From: Vesta saturnalis
Lineage: Eukaryota > Arthropoda > Insecta > Coleoptera > Lampyridae
DNA length: 64,000 bases
Assembly (NCBI GenBank): GCA_036346205.1
Contig: JARFJB010001819.1
Coordinates: 1,427,501-1,491,500, forward strand
Direction: 5' to 3'
Shown: positions 1 through 8,991 of the stretch, piece by piece
Numbering within the stretch: the first letter of the stretch is position 1
Layout of the letters: every line of letters begins with the position of its first letter
Position numbers and translations under genes: made by a program
The notes under the pieces: generated by a model
Databases searched by the model: none
Told to the model about the DNA's origin: nothing
Seen by the model: the letters and a program-made list of their open reading frames with translations, nothing else

Positions 1-205
1 GATAGCTAAGGAGCACTTGGAATTAGTTATTAGGAAACCCGATGGACCCCACCATGAAATTTTCTCAGGAATCCAAAAATGAAATAATATAACAGGTGTT
101 CCATTTAAAATAAGTAAGTAAATGACAACTTCTGGGATAACCGGAAGTGGTATGACCTTGAAATAGTCTAAAATGATAGAGAATCTTGAATAAGCTTGGA
201 GTCTA
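1..205. mobile_element. Divergent copy of the long-TIR mariner arm (partial)
   Basis: Scattered matches run in the same order as in the right arm of the mariner at 4326-7432. These are GGAGAATCC/GGAATCC, CCATTTAAAATAA and a near-palindrome around ATAACCGGAAG. The window begins inside this copy, so its length and coding capacity are unknown. The match is by eye and diverged. Confidence 0.35.
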
Positions 206-1401
206 ATAATTCAGAAACCCTGTGTACAATACTAATTCGTACATTCAAATTCTAGACGATGTTCATTAACGATTTGTTCCTTGTGTTATTGTGTTTGCAA
301 TAATGCTGGACTATGCAGTACCGAATTCCTTGTTGTATAGGAGATAGATGGATGTGAATAAATTGTTGTAAGTTATGTTTTAACTACACCTTTAACCAAT
401 TTGTTAATGGTTGTATTTAAACATCGTGAAGAAATTATCACCAGGAAAATTATACCACTGTACAATTTTGTTGTGATTGTGAAAAAGCCAAAATCTACAA
501 AAAAAATTGAAAATAATCACAAATACTAAAAATTTTTTTCTCTTGACTTGCTTAATCAAATATCAAAAATATTAACGTTATGCCGGTCGTGCAATAGTTG
601 GGGTTGAGAGGAGAATGACACGTGTGCCCACAAAACACAATTTGTGGAAAGGCCTGGCAAACCTTTTTGCACCGGGTCTCACTTTCATTAGGGACGGCGC
701 GGCGTTGAGCAGGGATAGTTTTTTAAAACACTTTCTACCTATTGTCTAATGAAATGTCTTTGATTACAGCAAACTGCATTTATAATTTCATTTACTTGCA
801 AAAATTTTCTAGAGCAACACTCTTACTAAAGGTACTTCACCTACTAATCAAGCATGTAGCAGGCTGTTAAGGGTCTGGACGGCTTGATATTTGGACGGTG
901 TTCATTTTTGTATGCTTATTTTTTAATAAGTGGCATATATTCAATGTCAATGAAAACAAAGGACAAAACAATTTTGCAAGAAAATATTCAGTGTAGCAAA
1001 GATAATAGCGTGTTACATATTAAGTGGCTGAGTAACTACTTTAAACCCGCGACTGAATGTTGTAGCCCGAGGCAATCACTCGAAGGTTAAAAGATTCCTA
1101 AATCCCGAAGTATATATGCTATTTATTTTCTGTGACAAAAATGGAAAAAGTTGAAAATGAAACCATTGTAGTAAAATTTCACTAACCTTAAAAATTAATC
1201 TCGCTATTAGCGGTGGCACGTGCTTTAAACAACATTCAAACTAAATGATCTGGCGTGTATTACTCAAAAAAAAAATAGACATGTTATTGTTAAAGCGCAA
1301 AATTACCTAAATGTTTTAACAATAAGCTGTAAATGTTAATAAAAATAACATAATTATACAGAAAAGGAGAGAAGGAAAGCAACGTGTTTCATTCCTTCGA
1401 G

Positions 1402-1402
<1 letters not shown>
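206..1402. other. AT-rich stretch without a recognisable gene
   Basis: Only a 68-codon open frame (884-1090) is present, and it has no recognisable motif. Nothing else can be supported here. Confidence 0.5.

Positions 1403-1454
<52 letters not shown>
1403..1454. repeat. (TA)n microsatellite
   Basis: About 26 uninterrupted TA units. Pure TA tracts recur at 4262, 44373, 48799 and 49013, usually next to TA-targeting mariner ends. Confidence 0.95.
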
Positions 1455-1460
<6 letters not shown>

Positions 1461-1639
1461 TGGTGGGATTAAGAGTCGTTGCGGTCAGGACCGGATCGGA
1501 AGCAATGGAGTTAGGGTTCTGAGGGGGAAGATACTACCACACTATTCGCCTAAATAGCCGCACATGATGTGCGTATACGCAGTGGTCATGATCCTATATA
1601 TGTAGGATGAAACCCCCTTAAAAGTCCTTATACAAAGTA

Positions 1640-1722
1640 GACGATAACGGGGATCGAACCATTACCTCCCGAATGATGCTAAGCAGATTGTGTTACCACA
1701 GATCTAACTAGTTCGGTAATTA
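1640..1722 (-). repeat. tRNA-Ala-like SINE head (degenerate)
   Basis: On the minus strand the segment has an A-box-like stretch (TAGATCTGTGGTAACA), an anticodon-like GCTTAGCAT (AGC, as in tRNA-Ala) and a B box GGTTCGATCC. The T loop is too long for a working tRNA, so it is read as a tRNA-derived SINE head. The nearby AT-rich DNA may be its body. Confidence 0.4.
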
Positions 1723-1729
1723 CACAAAA

Positions 1730-2060
1730 TTACAGCTCTCCTATACGTTTTAAGATCACACGGGATCCAGTTGGAGCATGAAACAGGAACTTATACTCAG
1801 CATCATGTTATATAATTGGTTCTAGAACGTTAAGCTTTAAAACCATGTTGCGTACCCGAACTAACTAAAAGATCGTTACACTTACCAAAACAGCATTACG
1901 TATATCGAAAATGACGGTTAACATCTGTTATATTTCAGAAGTGGAGTAATTCATTTTCTTAATTTTATCAGTGGACCATCACCAACTTTCAGGAATCAAA
2001 ATTTTCAAAATTAAATTATGAAGTCCGTTAATTTTACTACGCAATTTATACACAAATAAG
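1730..2060. other. Non-coding DNA downstream of the pacifastin gene
   Basis: No gene or repeat is recognised; this is the 3' flank of the minus-strand pacifastin gene. Confidence 0.5.
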
Positions 2061-2066
2061 TTTTAA

Positions 2067-2072
2067 TTTATT
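2067..2072 (-). terminator. Polyadenylation signal of the pacifastin gene
   Basis: The minus strand reads AATAAA 35 bases past the stop codon of the pacifastin gene, at the expected distance for a short 3' UTR. Confidence 0.55.
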
Positions 2073-2106
2073 TAATTGATTACACTTCATAGTAGCGCTC
2101 TATTAA

Positions 2107-2409
2107 TTAACACAATCTATGATTTGTACAAATAGTCCCTAAATACTTGACACACGTGCAATTGTTGCAACCACGTACTGTTTTAGTGCCAGGAACGCAG
2201 TTTAGTAATTCTCGGTGTTGCGAATCATTACAAAGTTTTACGGTACATGCCAAAGAACCTTTGGGGCAAATACAATTATTGCAATTATTCTCTCTGTAAA
2301 TCACACCATCTTGACATACAAATTCTTCTTGTGCACAAACAATAATGATTGTAAACAAAATAACTAAAAATTTGAGGTTTACGTTTTCAGGCGCGTTTAC
2401 TACTGCCAT
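2107..2409 (-). CDS. Two-domain pacifastin-type serine protease inhibitor
   Basis: A 100-residue secreted protein. Residues 13-26 are a hydrophobic signal core (LKFLVILFTIIIVC), so the mature product probably begins near QEEF. Two pacifastin-like repeats follow. Repeat 1 fits the family pattern exactly: C-x10-CNNC-x-C-PKG-x3-CT-x3-C. Repeat 2 reads C-x9-CNNC-x-C, then CT-x4-C, one residue longer than usual before the last cysteine. Pacifastin light-chain domains are small canonical inhibitors of trypsin- and chymotrypsin-like proteases in arthropod haemolymph. The reactive bond lies between the last two cysteines, which puts L or K (repeat 1) and R or L (repeat 2) near P1; this assignment is inferred. 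The gene is intronless, with a TATA box about 100 bp upstream and AATAAA 35 bp downstream, and looks intact. The family call is firm; the target is not known. Confidence 0.85.
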   Translation of the reverse strand: MAVVNAPENVNLKFLVILFTIIIVCAQEEFVCQDGVIYRENNCNNCICPKGSLACTVKLCNDSQHRELLNCVPGTKTVRGCNNCTCVKYLGTICTNHRLC

Positions 2410-2506
2410 TCTGAAAATTTTCTATTTGTGTCAATGACAAAAACATTTGAAACCAGCAGATTACCCTCAGCCTGTCTCAAAAAACTATTGAGAGAATCCA
2501 TTTACA

Positions 2507-2513
2507 TTTTATA
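2507..2513 (-). promoter_or_regulatory. TATA box of the pacifastin gene
   Basis: TATAAAA on the minus strand about 98 bp before the ATG, giving a likely 5' UTR of about 65-70 bases. Confidence 0.5.
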
Positions 2514-2519
2514 AACCAA

Positions 2520-3355
2520 TCAGAAATATGCTTTTATTTAAAATGGACCAATTGGAAGGCGAATCATTCAAAATTTCAGTGGAAATTATGCGATGCACTT
2601 AATTTCAAGGGAAATGTTCGTCCTATTAAAGTGTGTAAACACATTCACTTCAGATATGGCCATACCATTATTGTCATCACCGTAATGTCCTTGGAACTTT
2701 CTTTCGAAATGGTTTTCATGATAGGGTTTTATAGGATTAAGTCATGAATCTTTTTGAGAATGTGCTGACATTAATTATTTTCTTCTAAACACGCACATAA
2801 TTTCTTAGCCTTTTCTTAACCATCCATGTAACCCTACTTTTTCCGGTTTACTCACCTGTCTTGAGTCAGGAAAGACAGTGTTTATGGTATCTGCCATCAA
2901 CTATACTTAACATTTAGTCCCGAAAGACACCCGTATTGCACATTTTGCCATCATTGTTACTTTGACATATACTATCTTCATTTTGCAATTATATTTAATT
3001 GCAAAAATGTAACGTTTTTTTAATAGAATCTAACTATATTGAAGCATCACAAAAGTTGAAAGCTTTGGGAACGTACGAGGTGCGAGATGAGCAACTTGGT
3101 AGACCCAAAGAGTCAGCTTGGGGTTACTTTTATTATTTTCACGACACTAACATGCATTTGTTACATTTACATTTATTATTTCATCGTTTACTCCATTCTG
3201 CCTGATCTTAAACTGCTTTAATTTTAGTAACACTTAAACCTAAATCGTACTATACATGACGTTATTTGAACGCATAGATTACAATCTCTAGATAATTCTT
3301 TGGTACATGTGAACGACATTCACCCAAACAACAAATTTACCATGGAATAAATAAC
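2520..3355. other. Intergenic DNA with one weak candidate exon
   Basis: Mostly featureless. At about 3029-3120 a stretch after a T-rich acceptor (TTTTTTAATAG) can be read as SNYIEASQKLKALGTYEV and onward. It looks protein-like but matches no family I recognise, and no partner exon was found. Confidence 0.3.
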
Positions 3356-4020
3356 AAAACTTCAAATAATAAATTTCATCACACTTTGTACAGAAAACCT
3401 GCTTATACTGCCAGATACCTTAATGCTCTTTCACGGCCTCATCCGAGTCAACTTTATCGTGTTGTTAAATCTTTAATTAATCGGTCCTACAGATTAGCTG
3501 ATAATCACTCCAAAAAGAATAAGTGAAATACGTAACAAATATTTTACATCAAAATGGATACCCGATTTGGCAAATCAATAAAATTATACAAAAGTGTCCA
3601 TAGAACAAAATCAAACGAAACGAAAAAGCTTTCATATCAAAAGCGATCAATCTCGTACTATTTTTAAACCATACAAGACTATTCAACAACTGTTACGTAA
3701 TTCAAAAGACAAAAATGTTGTTCAAAGTCAAGGAGTGTATGAAATACCATGTAATGAATGCACATTTACTAACTAACAGCAAGTTGTATGTTAGAGCGCA
3801 AGAGGAGAAGTTATATACAAAACAGCTTAACACTCTTCATCATTTGCACCCCTCAGGCCCTCACCTTGAAAATGGATATCATATTAATTCGAATAATATA
3901 AGATTACTTGCTGATATTATCCATCCTCATGAGAAAATAATCCGAAAAGCTATAGAAATAGAAAAACGGCCTTATGCTCTCACTAAACGCGATGATACTC
4001 TACGCTTCCCAGTTATATGA
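3356..4020 (+). pseudogene. Penelope-like element remnant (RT thumb, linker, GIY-YIG start, C-terminus)
   Basis: The first part (about 3395-3510) translates to a PLE-type RT thumb with YLNALSRPHPSQLYRVVKSL. Next comes the linker (TIFKPYKTIQQLLRNSKDKN) and the start of the GIY-YIG endonuclease (GVYEIPCNEC). The last part, in another frame, has NIRLLADIIHPHEKIIRKAI and IEKRP, typical of PLE C-termini. At least two frame changes and missing stretches make it non-functional. PLEs are retroelements whose RT is related to telomerase and is fused to a GIY-YIG nuclease. Related copies lie at 34050, 45253, 45455 and 51970. Confidence 0.75.
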
Positions 4021-4259
4021 AGAATCTAATTAAGTAGAATTTTACTCCATGAAGACTATCATTCATGGAATCCGACGAGCAACAACAAATTTCACAATAA
4101 AAAATACTACCTCTCATTGACTCATTAATCGCAGTACCAGGAGACAACCTTAATAAAACTAGATGGCATAAGTCACAGATATGACATTTGTCATTATTCT
4201 TCATAAAGGTTCGAAGAATGTCGAAACAAAAGTGTTTACAATATAAAACATCGAGAATA

Positions 4260-4261
<2 letters not shown>

Positions 4262-4325
<64 letters not shown>
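4262..4325. repeat. (TA)n microsatellite abutting a mariner end
   Basis: About 32 TA units run straight into the left TIR of the mariner. The first six TIR bases (CAGTGC at the other end) are missing, as if the TA target had expanded over them. Confidence 0.9.
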
Positions 4326-4329
<4 letters not shown>

Positions 4330-4707
4330 CACCACGACCGGCTATTAGACGTTTCTAAAAATGTACAGAAAGTAGATTTATGAAATTTTGTATGAAGGGG
4401 GTTTTCGACATTACGAGTCCATCTAAAATATTATTATTTTGACAGCACTTCCGGTTATACCGGAAGTAGATATTAACTTTGTTATTTTAAATGGAAAGTA
4501 CTATTTTTCATTTAGTTTTTAGATTCTCCTAAAAATTCTGCATAAAAAAGTAATAACATACTTTGGGTCTAAATTTAACAGTTTTCGAAATATTGAGGAT
4601 TTTTGATTTTTTTTTTTTTTAAAAACATGCATTTACATTAATAACTGTATTTTGCTTTATTATTAATCTGCATGTTTAAATTTTTGTACATAAATTACAA
4701 GAATATT

Positions 4708-5047
4708 AAAATTATTATTAATTTTATTAAATACATAAATAAAAGTTTACCTCGAGTAGATTCGAACTGACCTGTACTTTGAGTGTACTACTCAAGGTTC
4801 AAGAATCGATGCAAATTTTGTCTTTATGTATGTGAACTGATGTAAATTCTAAACATAAGTAATTTGACTGTAACCTCATTATGTTTAGAATTTACATCAG
4901 TTCTATACATAAAGACAAAATTTGCATCGATGAACTTATGTAATCTAAAGTTATTCGAATACTGTAAACTTTATTTATATTAATAAATTAATAATATTAA
5001 TTACATATTACCTTTGAACTTATTCGTTCATAACAAAAACTTATAAT
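4708..5047 (-). mobile_element. tRNA-bearing retroposon, copy A (degenerate), 15 bp TSD
   Basis: The 340 bp insert is flanked by AATTACAAGAATATT on both sides (4693-4707 and 5048-5062). The opposite mariner arm keeps the empty site with one copy of this 15-mer, which proves the insertion. The insert has the AT-rich tail, a damaged antisense tRNA (about 4749-4800) and a body shared with copies at 43708 and 53842. It also contains a 50-55 bp internal palindrome made of two facing copies of the body. The long, variable-length TSD points to target-primed reverse transcription rather than a cut-and-paste transposase. Confidence 0.85.
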
Positions 5048-5492
5048 AATTACAAGAATATTGTTCTTGCATTAGATGCAACGTTAAATCCTATACTTTA
5101 TACAGGGTGTTAAGAATCAATCCCCAAATGTTCATATTGTCAATTCCCAAAAAGTCGATAATTTTAAATGAAACACCCTGTATTTTATTAACGCATCTGA
5201 TCGAACTATTTATTCTCTTTCGATCAGTATTAGCATTCCCTATACCTAAAGTTGCACGTTTCAGAGTTATTTCGAGATTTATTATTAGGTACTTGTAAAT
5301 GTTTTGTTACATTAATAATAATTAAGCAAGCCATGGAAATTAAAAATGACAGCAGTCACCTGACATACCTAATTAGCGTAATGTTCTAGAGGGCTGTGGA
5401 AATTATCGTCTGTCTACTAATAAACGTTAAAATCTGAATGTTCGTATACTGTGTATGTTTGTTAGATTGTTCTGTATTTTTAAATAATAATC

Positions 5493-6546
5493 ATGTCTAG
5501 ATTAGGTTATAGTAATGAAGACTTTTTAAATTTGTTAATTATTTATGGCGAATGTAACAAAATAATTAGCCGAACATGTAGATTATTTGCTGAACGGTAT
5601 CCAAATCTCCCAACACCCAATAAGAACACCATTCACCGTTTACTTGAAAACTGTAGAGCAAACCGAGCATTTCGTCCATTAATTAAACGCATCAAGCCTA
5701 AAGTTAATAATGAAGACAACAAAATAACCGTTTTAGGATTTTTCTCTGCTTTTCCAACTGCTTCATTACATGAAGCTGAACGAGAACTGGGCATTTCGTA
5801 TGTAACAATTTATCGTATCCTTCACAAACATAAATGGCGTCCGTATAAATTTTACTGCGTCCAACATTTGAAAGAAACAGTTTTACCTAGAAGGGTTGAG
5901 TTTTTTGAGTGGCTGCTTATTAAAAGCCAAGAAGATACAAATTTTTTAAGTAATATTATTTGGACAGACGAGGCAAAATTTACATGGAACGGAGTCTTCA
6001 ATAGACATAATAGTAATTATTGGGCTCCAACAAATCCCCACGTAACGCGAGAAAGAAATTTTCAAGAGAAATGGCAATTTAATGTATTCTGTGCAATACT
6101 TTATCTCGAATTTTATGATGATAATTTGAGAGGAGAAACATATGTTAATAAGATAAGAAATGGCCTGGGACCAATATTACAAAACCACCCACAAAGAGAC
6201 GATTTTTGGTATCAAATGGACTGTGCTCCATGTCATAATTACCATTTGGTTGGTGATTTATTAACTGAATTGTTTGACGATCGATGGATTGCAAATACTG
6301 GTCCTTTTCAATGGCCCCCCAGAACCCCAAATGGTAATCCATTAGATTATTTTTTTTTGGGGCTACTTAAAAAACATAGTTTATTCAGATCCCATCACAA
6401 CCAAAGACGATATGAAAGATAGAATTAGAGCCGCTATAAATGCATTAACGTCCGATATAATTAGAGGAGCAACACATGATAATATTCTTAAAAGAATAAA
6501 TATGCTTGTCTACAAAGAAATGGCGACGTGTTCGAACATTTGTTAA
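5493..6546 (+). pseudogene. DUF4817/DDE transposase (DD41D spacing), frameshifted near the C-terminus
   Basis: The open frame gives 309 residues to 6422. Residues about 5-60 are the N-terminal helix-turn-helix of the type annotated as DUF4817 in insects (YGECNKIISRTCRLFAERYP). A second HTH covers about 85-115. The catalytic core has WTDEAKF, then QMDCAPCHN, then NPLDYFF, with 41 residues between the last two aspartates. The reading is lost in a T run at about 6345-6353. A one-base shift there opens a normal mariner tail that ends with stop TAA at 6544-6546. The DD41D spacing matches the mariner subgroup that includes rosa; this placement is my inference. Confidence 0.85.
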
Positions 6547-7640
6547 ATAAACATGAATGATTTGCAACGTTTCGTTTGTTAAGTAATCCCTGATTGCTAA
6601 AAAGTTAAATATGTATAATAAATTCGGTAGATTATACCTATTTTTTGTGCTTCTGTGAATTTATTGTAAGGATAATTTCTAATACGTAATAAAAATGTTG
6701 AACTTGTTTTCTAAATAATAGATTTTTAACTAATTTACTTTTTTATCCTTTGCTTGATTTTTTAATTATTATCATTTTTAATTTCCATGGCTTAATTATT
6801 ATTAATGTAGCAAAACATTTACAAGTACCTAATAATACATCTCGAAATAACTCTGAAAGGTGCAACTTTAGGTATAGGGAATGCTAATACTGAAGGGAAT
6901 AAATAGCTCGATCAGATGCGTTAATAAAATACAGGGTGTTTCATTTAAAATTATCGACTTTTTGAGAATTGAAAATATGAACATTTGGGGCTTGATTCTT
7001 AACACCCTGTGTAAAGTATCGGATTTAACGTTGCATCTAATGCAAGAACAATATTCTTGTAATTTATGTACAAAAATTTAAACATGCAGATTAATAATAA
7101 AGCAAAATACAGTTATTAATGTAAATGCATGTTTAAAAAAAAAAATCAAAAATCCTCAATATTTCAAAAACTGTTAAATTTAGACCCAAAGTATGTTATT
7201 ACTTTTTTATGCATAATTTTTAGGAGAATCCAAAAACTAAATGAAAAATAGTACTTTCCATTTAAAATAACAAAGTTGATATCTACTTCCGGTATAACCG
7301 GACGTGCTGTCAAAATAATAATATTTTAGATGGACTCGTAATGTCGAAAACCCCCTTCATACAAAATTTCATAAATCTATCTTCTGTACATTTTTAGAAA
7401 CGTCTAATAGCCGGTCGTCGTGAAAAGCACTGTATATATAATATTTTAAATTATCTACAATACTAAAATAAATATATAAAATTGGGCAAAATTAGACACT
7501 TACAGAACTATTGGTATAAAAAAAATGGTGTTTATACATCAATTAACCTTAATTTAATAGAAATTTAATGTAAGAAAAGTTCTCAATGAATAAAAATATT
7601 TATTTTGTGCTAGCGATTAAAATAAGAATTTATACTGTAA

Positions 7641-8847
7641 GTAGCGGACCGCGAAAATTTTGCGGGTGGGCGGGTGGGCGGGTGGGCGAGTGAGCGAGTG
7701 AGCGAGTGAGCAGTGAGCGAGTGAGCGAGTGAGCGAGTGAGCGTAGGAGGGGTGAGGTGGTGGGAGTGGTGGTGGTGGTAGTGAGTGAGTGGTGAGTGGT
7801 GAGTGAGTGGGAGTGAGTGGGGTGAGTGAGTGAGTGGTGAGTGAGTGGTGGTGAGTGGTGAGTGAGTGGTGAGTGAGTGGTGGTGAGTGGTGAGTGGTGA
7901 GTGGTGGTGGTGGTGAGTGGTGAGTGGTGGTGAGTTTGTGAGTGAGTTTGTGAGTGAGTGGTGAGATGAGTGGTGGTGGTGAGTGAGTGAGTGGTGGTGA
8001 GTGGTGGTGAGTGGTGGTGGTGGTGGTGGTGGTGAGTGGTGGTGGTGGTGAGGGTGGTGGTGGTGGTGGTGGTGAGTGGTGAGTGGTGGTGGTGAGGTGG
8101 TGGTGGTGGTGGTGGTGGTGGTGGTGGTGGTGGTGAGGTGGTGAGTGGTGGTGAGTGGTGGTGGTGGTGAGTGGTGAGTGGTGGTGGTGGTGGTGAGTGA
8201 GTGGTGGTGGTGGTGGTGGTGGTGGTGGTGGTGGTGGTGGTGGTGGTGGTGGTGGTGGTGGTGGTGGTGGTGGTGGTGAGTGGTGGTGGTGGTGGTGGTG
8301 GTGGTGGTGAGTGGTGAGTGGGGTGGTGGTGGTGAGTGAGTGAGTGGTGGTGGTGAGTGGTGGTGAGGTGGTGGTGGTGGTGAGGTGGTGGTGGTGGTGG
8401 TGGTGAGTGGTGGTGAGTGGTGGTGGTGGTGGTGAGTGAGTGAGTGGTGGTGAGTGGTGAGTGGTGAGTGAGTGAGTGGTGAGTGGTGGTGGTGAGTGAG
8501 TGGGTGGTGAGTGGTGGTGAGTGAGTGAGTGGTGGTGGTGGTGGTGAGTGGGTGGTGGTGGTGGTGGTGAGTGGTGGTGGTGGTGGGGTGGTGGTGGTGG
8601 TGGTGGTGGTGGTGGTGGTGGTGGTGGTGGTGGTGGTGGTGGTGAGTGAGTGGTGGTGGTGAGTGGTGGTGGTGGTGGTGAGTGGGGTGAGGTGAGTGAG
8701 GTGAGTGAGTGAGTGAGTGAGTGAGTGAGTGAGTGGTGAGTGGTGGGTGGTGTGTGTGTGTGTGAGTGTGTGAGTGAGTGAGTGAGTGAGTGAGTGAGTG
8801 GTGAGTGAGTGAGTGGTGAGTGAGTGAGTGAGTGAGGAGTGAGTGTG

Positions 8848-8915
<68 letters not shown>

Positions 8916-8955
8916 TGGGTAGGTGCGTGCGTGCGTGCGTGCGTGCGTGCGTGAG

Positions 8956-8991
<36 letters not shown>

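Larger units (their letters stand above)
4326..7432 (+). mobile_element. Tc1/mariner-class transposon with about 660 bp terminal inverted repeats
   Basis: The arms 4326-5349 and 6771-7432 are inverted copies of each other. The left arm also holds a 340 bp foreign insert plus its 15 bp target duplication (4708-5062). The right end reads GTGAAAAGCACTG followed by TA, so the TIR begins CAGTGC, as in mariners. The only gene is the transposase at 5493-6546. TIRs this long are unusual for the class. Both arms contain an internal palindrome around ACTTCCGGTTATACCGGAAG, and each carries a further small inverted pair around ACACCCTGT. With a frameshifted transposase and an altered left tip, this copy is probably immobile. 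Confidence 0.9.

Noticed and set aside
1590..1610. ATCCTATATATGTAGGAT palindrome as a possible operator or transposon end
   Set aside because: It is a single short palindrome in AT-rich DNA with no partner element.
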